A stretch of DNA of 53,515 nucleotides, from the NCBI GenBank assembly GCA_045586905.1, contig JAZNBF010000081.1:1-53515 (forward strand), read 5' to 3'. Within the stretch, counting starts at the first letter, position 1. Every line of letters begins with the position of its first letter. Shown here piece after piece: positions 8,376 to 16,258 of this stretch. The stretch is from RGIG1828 sp045586905. GTDB taxonomy: Bacteria > Bacillota > Clostridia > UMGS1810. The notes under the pieces were generated by a model that did no database searches, was not told where the DNA came from, and saw only the letters and a program-made list of their open reading frames with translations. The position numbers and the translations under genes are program-made.

Positions 8376-10442
8376 ATGTCATTCAGAATAAGAGACAAAT
8401 ATTTCGTACTTTCAGTTATTGCTGTTCTCATGTTTGCTTTACTGTTTATAAGACTTATAAAGCTTCAGATAGTTGATGCCGAAATGTACCTTGTAAAGTC
8501 ACAGTCCTACCTTTCAAGCGTGGAGTCTATTCCCGCGCCAAGAGGTAAAATACTCGATCGCTACGGTCGTCCGATAGTTACCAACAGATTAGGCTTTTCT
8601 GTTGCTTTTTCCAATGCGAATCTTTCAAATGATGAACTTAACGATCTTATTCTGAACACTGTAACACTGTTCAATTCCAACAATGACGACTACATCGACA
8701 CTTTCCCGATAGCATATGAAGATGGCAAATACATATTCAAATACAAAAATCTTTCCGGTGCCGATCTTGAAACAAAAATCAGAAACACCAAATTCAATCT
8801 TGGCATCTCCGACAATCTCAATGCCGACGAGTGCGTAAAAACACTCATAGAAAAATTCGGCGTTGACAACAGGTATTCTCCCCAGCAGGTAAGAGATATT
8901 TTAGCTTTAAGATACGAGATGCTCTATCGTAATTTCTCCTCAGCCAATCCTTTCAGTTTTGCTTCCGATGTTTCCATTCACACAGTATCGGCAATAGAAG
9001 AAAACAAAGATCTGTACAGTGGGCTCAAGGTAAGCAGTGCACCCGTCAGAAATTATGTGTATGGCAATGTGGCTTCTCATATTTTGGGCAGGGTGGATAT
9101 AATATATCAGGAAGAATATGAGCAACTTAAAGAAGAAGGCTATGGTCTCAATGCTGTCATAGGCAAAGACGGTATGGAAAAAATCCTCGAAAAGCAAATC
9201 AGAGGCATCGATGGCAAAAAAAGCTTTTCGCAAAGAGTGGGGGAAGACCCGAAAATTACCGAAACTCCTGCCATCCCCGGCAACAATGCCATGCTTACTA
9301 TCGATATCGATTTGCAGATTGCAGCCGAAAATGCTCTCAAAAGCACAATAGACTCTATCAGAGCTGCAAGCTCAACCAAAGCAGATAATTCGGGAAGCGA
9401 TGTAGGTGGCGGATCGGTTGTTGTTCAGGATGTTGAAACCGGCGAGATTCTTGCCATGGCAAGCTATCCCGATTTTGACATCGACAATTTCACTCGTGAC
9501 TACGATAAACTCAGTAAAGATAAATCCAATCCTCTTCTCAACCGAGCCATAAGTGGTGCATATCCTCCGGGTTCTGTGTTTAAAATGCTCACGACAATTG
9601 CCGCTCTGGAGGAGGGGGTAGTTACCGATAAAACTGTCATTGTTGACGAAGGTGTATATGAATACTACGACCAGAAGTTTAACTGCTGGATATACACCGA
9701 AACTCAAACCACCCATGGCCCGATGGATGCTGCAAATGCACTAAAAAATTCATGTAACTACTATTACTACGAGGTCGGAAAAAGGCTTGGTGTTGAAAAG
9801 CTTGAGGAATACGGCAGAAGAATGAACCTTGGTGAAAAAACCGGCATTGAGCTTGAAGGGGAGATATCGGGCGTTCTTGCAAACAAAGAATATAAAGAAC
9901 TAAACTTCAATGAGGTTTGGTATCCCGGCGACACTCTGCAAATGTCCATCGGTCAGTCCTACAATCTTTTCACTCCTCTTCAGCTTGCAGGCTACACTTC
10001 AACCATAGCAAACCGTGGCACTATATATAAACCATATCTCACCAAGGCCATAAGAAGCTCACAAACAGGTGAGCTTGTGTCCGAGACAAAGCCTGTTGTC
10101 AAAAACACGGTATCAATCAGCGACTCCACATACGATGCTGTCACTCTCGGCATGCGCCTTGTAAGCTATGATGGCACAGCCTCTTCAACATTTGGCGACT
10201 ATCCCATCGAGGTTTGCAGCAAAACAGGTTCGTCTCAGGTAAATGGCGGAAGTGCCAACGGTGTGTTTGTATCATATGCGCCCTACAAAAATCCGAAGAT
10301 TGCTGTTTCGGTAGTAATAGAAAATGCAGGTTCGGGCAGCATCACTGCACCCATAGCAAAAGCTGTTTACAATGAGTATTTCAAACTCAATCCTAAAACA
10401 TCAGGCGATACTGTTGCAAAAGATAATAGCCTTATTTCGTAA
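8376..10442 (+). CDS. mrdA: Penicillin-binding protein 2 (elongasome transpeptidase)
   Basis: 688 residues, class B PBP. One membrane anchor lies at about residues 10-28. The dimerisation/pedestal domain begins at PAPRGKILDRYGR. The transpeptidase domain carries SVFK with nucleophile Ser400, the SxN motif SCN at 459-461, and KTGSS starting at Lys616. It cross-links peptidoglycan during side-wall growth, normally with the glycosyltransferase RodA. No rodA lies beside it. The start abuts the mreD stop with no gap. Confidence 0.94.
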   Translation: MSFRIRDKYFVLSVIAVLMFALLFIRLIKLQIVDAEMYLVKSQSYLSSVESIPAPRGKILDRYGRPIVTNRLGFSVAFSNANLSNDELNDLILNTVTLFNSNNDDYIDTFPIAYEDGKYIFKYKNLSGADLETKIRNTKFNLGISDNLNADECVKTLIEKFGVDNRYSPQQVRDILALRYEMLYRNFSSANPFSFASDVSIHTVSAIEENKDLYSGLKVSSAPVRNYVYGNVASHILGRVDIIYQEEYEQLKEEGYGLNAVIGKDGMEKILEKQIRGIDGKKSFSQRVGEDPKITETPAIPGNNAMLTIDIDLQIAAENALKSTIDSIRAASSTKADNSGSDVGGGSVVVQDVETGEILAMASYPDFDIDNFTRDYDKLSKDKSNPLLNRAISGAYPPGSVFKMLTTIAALEEGVVTDKTVIVDEGVYEYYDQKFNCWIYTETQTTHGPMDAANALKNSCNYYYYEVGKRLGVEKLEEYGRRMNLGEKTGIELEGEISGVLANKEYKELNFNEVWYPGDTLQMSIGQSYNLFTPLQLAGYTSTIANRGTIYKPYLTKAIRSSQTGELVSETKPVVKNTVSISDSTYDAVTLGMRLVSYDGTASSTFGDYPIEVCSKTGSSQVNGGSANGVFVSYAPYKNPKIAVSVVIENAGSGSITAPIAKAVYNEYFKLNPKTSGDTVAKDNSLIS

Positions 10443-10471
10443 ATTCTATATCTTTTTTATAAAAAAACGAC

Positions 10472-10500
10472 TAGACAAAGAAAGAAATTTGTGTTAAAAT
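10472..10500 (+). promoter_or_regulatory. Promoter of the minD-like/mgsA pair
   Basis: TAGACA at 10472-10477, 17-base spacer, TAAAAT at 10495-10500, followed by GAGAGG before the ATG at 10519. No clear terminator was seen after the PBP2 gene, so read-through may also contribute. Confidence 0.5.
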
Positions 10501-10518
10501 ACTGAGAGGTAAATGTAA

Positions 10519-11304
10519 ATGTCAAAAATTGTCACTGTTATTTCAGGCAAAGGTGGTAGTGGTAAAACAACTCTGGCTGTCAATCTTGCAGTTGGGCTCA
10601 GGATGCTTGGCAAAAAAACTCTTCTTATTGATTGCAGCTTCGGAGTCAGAAATGATGATATTCCTCTTGGCGTCACAAATCAGCTTGTCTATAATCTTTC
10701 AGATGTAATATCAGAGTCAGTTCGTTTTGAGGATGCTGTCGCTTGTGACCACAGAGAGCACATTCCCGATTTTATCGGTGCATCTGTTTCTCCTCTGCCC
10801 GATAATTTCAAGCCGCGTTTCAGCCGCTTTATTTCAAATGTTTCGCGGCACTATGAATATATCATCATCGATACTCCTTCATCCACAGGCATCGAAACAT
10901 CTGTCTCCGTCTTGTGTGCAGATGTAGTTCTGGCAATATGCGGGACCGATATCCTTTCAGTGCAAAACACCTCACTTTGTGTGAGCAGATTGTCTTCAGA
11001 CAGTGACGTTCGTCTTGTGCTCAATGATGTCTCCTCTTCGTCCGATGATGATCGGTTTGTCGAAGATATCATAGACGAGGTGGGTGTACCTCTCATCGGC
11101 ATGATACGCTACGACGAATTTGTACCTCAGAGCCTTCAGAGTGGCGATCCTATTGTCAGATACAATACTTTCGCAGGCAGAGAGATAGAAAACATTGCCT
11201 CTCGTCTCGACAATCAGCACATAGACTTATCGAAGAAAATGTCAAATGAGCGCATTTTCACAAAAAATAAATTAGTTCTCAAAATTACATCAAGGAGGGT
11301 TTAA
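10519..11304 (+). CDS. MinD/ParA-family ATPase
   Basis: 261 residues. The deviant Walker A KGGSGKTT sits at residues 11-18. The MinD-type loop DCSFGVRNDDIPLGV corresponds to DADIGLRNLD in canonical MinD, and IIDTPSS is the Walker B/switch region. In related Clostridia a MinD sits here between minC and minE; both are missing, and methylglyoxal synthase follows directly after 2 bases. The C-terminus ends in a basic stretch (KLVLKITSRRV), not the usual amphipathic membrane-targeting helix. It may place the septum with distant partners or have another cargo, so no gene symbol is given. Confidence 0.8.
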   Translation: MSKIVTVISGKGGSGKTTLAVNLAVGLRMLGKKTLLIDCSFGVRNDDIPLGVTNQLVYNLSDVISESVRFEDAVACDHREHIPDFIGASVSPLPDNFKPRFSRFISNVSRHYEYIIIDTPSSTGIETSVSVLCADVVLAICGTDILSVQNTSLCVSRLSSDSDVRLVLNDVSSSSDDDRFVEDIIDEVGVPLIGMIRYDEFVPQSLQSGDPIVRYNTFAGREIENIASRLDNQHIDLSKKMSNERIFTKNKLVLKITSRRV

Positions 11305-11306
11305 GA

Positions 11307-11717
11307 TTGAACATCGCATTAATAGCACACGATAAAAAGAAAGAACTTATGGTACAGTTCTGCATTGCCTATAAGGGCATTTTTGCAAAGCATAATCTTG
11401 TTGCTACCGGCACAACCGGTGGTCTCATTGTTGATGCAACAGGACTTTCCGTACACAAGTTTCTATCAGGCACCCAGGGTGGCGATCAGCAAATCGGAGC
11501 CCGCATTGCATATAATGAAATCGACCTTGTTCTCTTTTTCCGCGATCCTCTCACCGAACCGGGCAGAGAACCTGAGGTTGAACCGCTTTTAAAACTTTGT
11601 GACATTCACAGTGTACCCATTGCAACCAACATCGCAACAGCCGAAGTTTTGGTCAGAGGTCTCGACAGAGGCGATATGGATTGGAGAGACATTGTCAATC
11701 CCAAAAACAAAATATAA
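11307..11717 (+). CDS. mgsA: Methylglyoxal synthase
   Basis: 136 residues. It converts dihydroxyacetone phosphate to methylglyoxal and phosphate, a bypass that relieves sugar-phosphate build-up. Visible family motifs are IALIAHDKKKELM at the N-terminus, ATGTTGGLI for phosphate binding, and SGTQGGDQQIGARI with FFRDPL, which carry catalytic residues. The start is TTG at 11307 behind a strong AAGGAGGG. It is translationally close to the MinD-like gene and ends at a good terminator. Confidence 0.94.
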   Translation: MNIALIAHDKKKELMVQFCIAYKGIFAKHNLVATGTTGGLIVDATGLSVHKFLSGTQGGDQQIGARIAYNEIDLVLFFRDPLTEPGREPEVEPLLKLCDIHSVPIATNIATAEVLVRGLDRGDMDWRDIVNPKNKI

Positions 11718-11728
11718 AAATTTATGAT

Positions 11729-11763
11729 ATACACTCCACAAATTTTGTGGGGTGTATTTTTTT
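11729..11763 (+). terminator. Rho-independent terminator of mgsA
   Basis: Stem 11729-11742 pairs with 11744-11757 with one G-T pair (ACACTCC against GGGGTGT), followed by a T-run. Confidence 0.85.
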
Positions 11764-11784
11764 GTATAACGATTGCCACGGACT

Positions 11785-11946
11785 ATTGAAGGTGATTTTT
11801 CCTAAGATAATAAAAGACCACCACGCTTGTGGGGTAGCCTGTAATAGTTATGCATTTGACAAACCGTTTCAGCGTGCCTTGGGGCAACGCCAACAAAATA
11901 GCCTTATAGGATTAGTGTATGCCACCCGTTTGACGGGTGGTTTTAA
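11785..11946. other. Hairpin-rich intergenic element, possible IS200/IS605-type remnant or structured RNA
   Basis: Three stem-loops lie close together: 11821-11832 (CCAC-GCTT-GTGG), 11872-11890 (GCGTGCC against GGC-A-ACGC), and a perfect 8-bp stem with a 3-base loop at 11922-11940 (CCACCCGT/ACGGGTGG) followed by TTTTAAT. No credible protein is encoded on either strand. Terminal GC-rich hairpins are typical of IS200/IS605 ends and of non-autonomous derivatives, but a structured RNA is also possible. The last hairpin could also act as a terminator. It marks the junction between the conserved division block and an accessory region. Confidence 0.35.
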
Positions 11947-11976
11947 TATCAGAAAAGCATTTTAAAACCTGCAGTA

Positions 11977-12774
11977 TCACATCAATATGATTTCTTTTCT
12001 ATACTGGTTCGGTGTCCTTCCAAAGGCTTTTTTAAATCTTCTTGAAAAATAGAATGTGTCGCAAAAACCAAGTTCATCACTTATGGTAGATATATCATAT
12101 GATTTATCAGCCAACCTTTCCTTTGCGGCAAGAAGAACAAGCTCATCTATATATTTGCCAATGCTAATTCCCATTTCATTTGAAAATTTCTTGCGGAGCT
12201 TGCTTTCTGAAACATAAAGATATTCGGCAATTTCGCGTGTTGTAAGATTGATTCGCATATTATCATGGATATATTTCATACTGTTTTGAACAAGGTCAGA
12301 ATATTGCTTCACACAAGTGTTTTTCATAGGGATTTTTTCGATGAAAGATTGCACAGTTTCATAAATCATAGTTTTCATTTTTATAAAGTCAATATAATCT
12401 TCGGAAAAAGCGTATCTATAAAGCTTATCCCAATCTTCTTTTGCAAAATCCAAAGAATAAACGCCTTCTGCTTTTGCAAGTATATCGTATTTTTCAATAG
12501 TTGTAGCGCAAATGTGTAAATATATTTTTTCCAGAGTTTCGCACCCAAAAGAAAAAACACAGCCTGCCGGAATGAAATATACCTTCCCGCCATGTAGTTC
12601 TATTCGCTTGTTATCATATTCAACAAAACCTGTTCCGCTTTTTACAAAATAAAGCCTTGAAAATAGATCGGTTACATTGGAGGCTTTCCAGTTTTCATCA
12701 AGTTTGGCATAGGCAATGGCGAAAAAATCCAGGCGGAAATTCATATTTGTTTTTGGGACACATCTTATTTCCAT
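11977..12774 (-). CDS. AraC-family transcriptional regulator
   Basis: 265 residues. The N-terminal ~140 residues form a cupin-like sensor domain (GTGFVEYDNKRIELHGGKV followed by FIPAG). The C-terminal ~100 residues hold two helix-turn-helix motifs: LTTREIAEYLYVSESKLRKK, then the signature around LGFCDTFYFSRRFKKAFG with PNQYRK. Such regulators usually sense a sugar or related ligand and activate a nearby catabolic gene. Its likely targets are the genes downstream on the plus strand (serine hydrolase, GH-like protein). Codons are more AT-ended than in the core genes to the left. Confidence 0.92.
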   Translation of the reverse strand: MEIRCVPKTNMNFRLDFFAIAYAKLDENWKASNVTDLFSRLYFVKSGTGFVEYDNKRIELHGGKVYFIPAGCVFSFGCETLEKIYLHICATTIEKYDILAKAEGVYSLDFAKEDWDKLYRYAFSEDYIDFIKMKTMIYETVQSFIEKIPMKNTCVKQYSDLVQNSMKYIHDNMRINLTTREIAEYLYVSESKLRKKFSNEMGISIGKYIDELVLLAAKERLADKSYDISTISDELGFCDTFYFSRRFKKAFGRTPNQYRKEIILM

Positions 12775-12891
12775 GACAAAATCTCCATAAATATAAACAA
12801 TAAATTCATTGAAAAATACAGGTGGTTCAACTATAATTGTACCAAAGAATACATATATATGATATAATAATTTGTTTTATATGTCAATATA

Positions 12892-12996
12892 TCTGCACCT
12901 GTTTCTGAACCTGTTGACTGTGCAAAAATGTTTGTATGGTCCGATATGACAAGCATAACACCGGTTGTTGAAGTAAAAGAAATCACAATAAAATAA
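12892..12996 (+). pseudogene. Remnant C-terminal tail of a lost secreted/glycan-active protein
   Basis: An open stretch ending in TAA reads SAPVSEPV, then DCAKMFVWSDMTSITPVVEV, then KEITIK. The pattern 'AKxFxW-x-x-(M/L)-x-x-x-x-PV' followed by a short beta strand and stop resembles the last strands of extracellular clostridial esterases and hydrolases. No start codon or upstream domain remains, and in-frame stops begin at 12868. I infer a deletion that removed the body of a gene and left its tail and its terminator-like hairpin. Confidence 0.45.
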
Positions 12997-13014
12997 ATAA
13001 CGATAAAACAAATA

Positions 13015-13045
13015 CAAACCGCTTTTCTGATGGTGGAGCGGTTTG
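13015..13045 (+). terminator. Stem-loop after the remnant tail
   Basis: CAAACCGC (13015-13022) pairs perfectly with GCGGTTTG (13038-13045) around a 15-base loop. The T-run is weak. It lies 18 bases after the stop of the remnant and fits as that gene's old terminator. Confidence 0.4.
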
Positions 13046-13082
13046 CAATTTATGTAAAATAGGCTCTAAAAGGAGAAAAATA

Positions 13083-14249
13083 ATGGATTTTTCGGCACTA
13101 AAAAATTTTATGGACAAACTTACTGATTGGCGGATACCGGGCAACAGCATAAGTGTTTGCATTGAAAACAAAGAGGTGTTTTCGTATCAATCAGGCTGGG
13201 CGGATGTTGAAAAGAAAATTCCTATGACACAAGATAAACTTTTCAATATTTATTCTTGCTCAAAGATTGCAACGGTGACGGCGGCGATGCAGTTATATGA
13301 AAAAGGTTATTTCCTTTTGGATGATCCTTTGTATGACTTTTTGCCCGAATATCGTGAAATGTATATAAAACACATGACGGGAGATCTGGTAAAAGCAAAA
13401 AATCCAATCACCTTGCGCCATCTCTTTACAATGACATCGGGGATGGATTCTGATTTTAATCATGTCGAATTTGAAAATGCCAGAAAAATCACTGATGGAA
13501 AAATGGATACTGTATCCGTTGCCAAAACACTTGCAAATAAACCATTATCATTTGAACCCGGAACGCAGTGGTTGTATGGTATGAGTCACGATGTACTTGC
13601 AGCTGTTATAGAAATTGTTTCAGGAAAGAAATTCAGTGACTACATAAAACATAACATATTTGAACCGCTGGAAATGAATGAGAGCTGTTATCACAATGAA
13701 AAAGTCCAGGACAGAATGGCTCAGCAATATAAATATGTTAACTCCGACGAATCAGATTTTATACTAATGCAGGCAAGAAATAATAAAGATAACGGAAGAG
13801 TTGAGTTAGAAACAAAAAGCAACTTTTTGGTTTTTGGCAGTGAGTATGACAGCGGCGGTGCAGGAATAACCACTTCCGTGTCGGATTATTCAAAATTTGT
13901 TTCTGCATTGGCCAATAATGGCATTGGCCAAAATGGCGAAAAGATTATATCTGCAAGCACTATTGATCTTATAAGGACAAACCAGCTTTCTGGCAGACAG
14001 TTTGATAATTATTCGTGGAAACATTTGGCAGGTTATGGCTATGGTTTGGGTGTCAGAACCCTTATAGATAAGGCAAAGAGTGGTTCTAATGGTAATTTAG
14101 GTGAATTTGGATGGGGTGGTGCAGCAGGTTCGACCGCTTTAATCGATCCACAGCTGAAATTGTCAATGTTTTACACTCACCATATGCTTAATCCTCAGGA
14201 AGAATATTATCAGCCGAGATTGAGAAATGTTCTTTATTCATGTTTGTAA
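13083..14249 (+). CDS. Serine hydrolase, class C beta-lactamase/esterase family
   Basis: 388 residues. The SxxK catalytic motif is SCSK within YSCSKIATV. A tyrosine motif YGMS sits in the place of YxN, and FGWGGAAGST near the C-terminus is the third active-site element. This pattern (penicillin-binding fold with WGGAAGS) fits EstB-like esterases and D-amino-acid peptidases better than true beta-lactamases. No signal peptide is seen, so it is probably cytosolic. AAAAGGAG precedes the ATG. Ninety-one bases separate it from the GH-like gene, and both may be AraC targets. Codon use is AT-rich compared with core neighbours. Confidence 0.9.
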   Translation: MDFSALKNFMDKLTDWRIPGNSISVCIENKEVFSYQSGWADVEKKIPMTQDKLFNIYSCSKIATVTAAMQLYEKGYFLLDDPLYDFLPEYREMYIKHMTGDLVKAKNPITLRHLFTMTSGMDSDFNHVEFENARKITDGKMDTVSVAKTLANKPLSFEPGTQWLYGMSHDVLAAVIEIVSGKKFSDYIKHNIFEPLEMNESCYHNEKVQDRMAQQYKYVNSDESDFILMQARNNKDNGRVELETKSNFLVFGSEYDSGGAGITTSVSDYSKFVSALANNGIGQNGEKIISASTIDLIRTNQLSGRQFDNYSWKHLAGYGYGLGVRTLIDKAKSGSNGNLGEFGWGGAAGSTALIDPQLKLSMFYTHHMLNPQEEYYQPRLRNVLYSCL

Positions 14250-14340
14250 ATTTTGTAAAACGTTTGCATTTTACAATGCAGAGATGAATAATCCATTTAT
14301 CTTGAAAATCAATTCTTTATATATTAAAGGAGTGTCATAA

Positions 14341-16173
14341 ATGAATAAAGACGAAATTATCAATGGATTCAGGGTTGGTATACACGACTTTGATCCCGAA
14401 AAGGTAATTGATGTAATTGAAAAAAAACAAACAGAAGGAATGAACTATGTTTCCATTTCTACCAATCATATGCCCGGCGGCGGAGATAAGATTGATCAGA
14501 AATACTTTATAGAATGGGCAAAATATCTTACAGAAAGAAAAATCTATTTTTCTTTCTCCGGAGGCGGATACAGAGCTCATTCAGGCTTTACAAAAGAAAC
14601 TGCCGAGAAAATGAAAGAAATTGCAGGCAAATACTTTGTGGCCTATGATATGGGCGAGCTTGGCACATACCATTCCTGTGCAGGTGCAGGCTATCCACCC
14701 TTTCAGAAAACAATATGGAAAGATCTTCAGCAAGCAAAAGACTACTATATCGATTGTGTAAAAAAAGGCATCGAAGGCAACAAAATGGGTGGCACTCTCG
14801 ATGTATCGGTTGTTGAAGCTTTTTCTCCCATAATGTATAATGCCGAAGCAGGCGTTACATATCCCACCATCGAATTCTGGCCGGCAGATATGGAAATTTC
14901 TGCCGCATTTGCCCGTGGAGCAATGTCTTCGTTCAAAAATGACAAATGGGCAGCATACTTTGCTCACGAATGGTATGGCGGTCTGAGATGGGACGAACTC
15001 AAACAAAAGCGCTTCAAAATGGGATATGACTATGCCTATATGTCGGGTGCCAGTATTTTTGTAAATGAAGATGGTGAAGAAAAAGCGGGTTTCCGCGATC
15101 GTAAAAATTTTGATTACGATCATCCGATATGTCAGAATTACCGTAAGGTTATGTCAGACTTTGCCTTGTTTGCCAAAGAAGATTTCCGCCCCGAAGGTGG
15201 CCCCAAGGTAAAGGTTGCATTTGTCTATGGCAATCTCGATGCTTATAGCTTCGGTCGTTTCAGTGGTTCAATCTGGAGAGGACATCTTCAGAGAGATTTT
15301 GGCTATGATAATTCCGAATATGCCTGGAGAATACTCGAAAACATATTTATAAAGCGCCGCTGGTGTGATGTCAATAACTATGGCGAGGTTGATCTTTCGG
15401 GTGCACCTGCCTACGGTCAGTATGATGTTATAAGTGCCAATGCAGGAGCCGATGTTTTCTCAAAATATGACTATCTCATCTTCTGCGGTTGGAACTCCAT
15501 GACCGAAGAAATTTACAAAAACCTAAAAACTTTTGTTGAGCGTGGCGGCAGACTCCTTATGACAGCAGCTCATCTCAACACTTCCATAAAACGAGACGGC
15601 AGCATAAGCCTCATAAATAACGGTGATGTGTCTGATCTTTTCGGTTGTACACTCGATGCCCAAAACTATATAGAGTCCGAAGATGGATGCAAGCTCCACC
15701 CAAGTATTGTTCCTGAGCTTCTCTATCCCACAATCGAATTTGACCGTGGTGATCCGTCCTTTGCCGAAGGTTATATGAACTATGCAAAAACTACTCTTAC
15801 CACCGGTGTTTCAGCCGCCAGACTTTCAAATAAGTTTGCCGATAAAGATGAAGAAGCCATGCCGATTTCTCTTGTTGAAAATAAATGTGGCGAAGGCTAT
15901 GCTATCCTTATGACTAATCTTGAATACCCCTACGGACCGGTAGTTGCAATGTATCAGATGCTTGTTCGTGAAATGCTCACCGCAAGCCACAGATGTGCCG
16001 ACGTCAAGGTGTACGGCAGCGATCAGCTTCGCTTCAGTGTGTATGAGGGCGACAAGGTATATCTTCTTAACACAGATTTTGACAATGACATTGTTGCCAC
16101 AATTGACTATGGCACTCACAAGGAGAAAATCATTTTAGAGCCTTGCGAATTTAAAGCCGTAGAAAAGAAATAA
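14341..16173 (+). CDS. Putative glycoside hydrolase with GATase-like domain, family not recognised
   Basis: 610 residues with no signal peptide. The N-terminal ~330 residues look like a TIM barrel: VGIHDFDPEKVIDVI, YVSISTNH, YDMGELGTY, AAYFAHEWYGGLRWDEL. Glu106 (in MGELG) and Glu210 (in HEWYGG) are candidate catalytic acids. Residues ~355-520 resemble the glutamine-amidotransferase-like trimerisation domain of GH42-type enzymes (YDYLIFCGWNSMTEEIYKNL, then GGRLLMTAAHLN). A small beta domain (RFSVYEGDKVYLLNTDFDND) closes the protein, as in many retaining glycosidases. I cannot name a CAZy family. Context (AraC, serine hydrolase) suggests intracellular breakdown of an imported, possibly acylated sugar. 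Strong AAAGGAG before the ATG. Confidence 0.6.
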   Translation: MNKDEIINGFRVGIHDFDPEKVIDVIEKKQTEGMNYVSISTNHMPGGGDKIDQKYFIEWAKYLTERKIYFSFSGGGYRAHSGFTKETAEKMKEIAGKYFVAYDMGELGTYHSCAGAGYPPFQKTIWKDLQQAKDYYIDCVKKGIEGNKMGGTLDVSVVEAFSPIMYNAEAGVTYPTIEFWPADMEISAAFARGAMSSFKNDKWAAYFAHEWYGGLRWDELKQKRFKMGYDYAYMSGASIFVNEDGEEKAGFRDRKNFDYDHPICQNYRKVMSDFALFAKEDFRPEGGPKVKVAFVYGNLDAYSFGRFSGSIWRGHLQRDFGYDNSEYAWRILENIFIKRRWCDVNNYGEVDLSGAPAYGQYDVISANAGADVFSKYDYLIFCGWNSMTEEIYKNLKTFVERGGRLLMTAAHLNTSIKRDGSISLINNGDVSDLFGCTLDAQNYIESEDGCKLHPSIVPELLYPTIEFDRGDPSFAEGYMNYAKTTLTTGVSAARLSNKFADKDEEAMPISLVENKCGEGYAILMTNLEYPYGPVVAMYQMLVREMLTASHRCADVKVYGSDQLRFSVYEGDKVYLLNTDFDNDIVATIDYGTHKEKIILEPCEFKAVEKK

Positions 16174-16198
16174 ATATCCTTTCAAAATATAAACTGAA

Positions 16199-16252
16199 AA
16201 AAGGCTTGTAGTAAAGCGATTTTAAAATCGTATTTACCACAAGCCTTTTTTT
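16199..16252. terminator. Bidirectional terminator between convergent genes
   Basis: AAGGCTTGT (from 16201) pairs with ACAAGCCTT (to 16248), with an inner GATTTTAAAATC stem. A-runs and T-runs flank both ends, so it can serve the GH-like gene and the minus-strand CDF gene. Confidence 0.85.
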
Positions 16253-16258
16253 AAATAT

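Larger units (their letters stand above)
12775..13082. other. 308-base intergenic region with remnant coding tail
   Basis: The region contains the divergent upstream regions of the AraC gene and the serine hydrolase, and an AT-rich stretch with possible -10 boxes near 12862. It also holds a decayed C-terminal coding fragment (12892-12996) and a stem-loop (13015-13045). No intact gene is seen. Confidence 0.6.

Noticed and set aside
11681..11965. 94-codon open frame across the mgsA end and the hairpin element
   Set aside because: It starts inside mgsA, crosses the mgsA terminator and three hairpins, has no ribosome site and shows no domain.
13083..14249. True class C beta-lactamase (antibiotic resistance)
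   Set aside because: No signal peptide and YGMS in place of YxN; the motifs fit EstB-like esterases/peptidases better.
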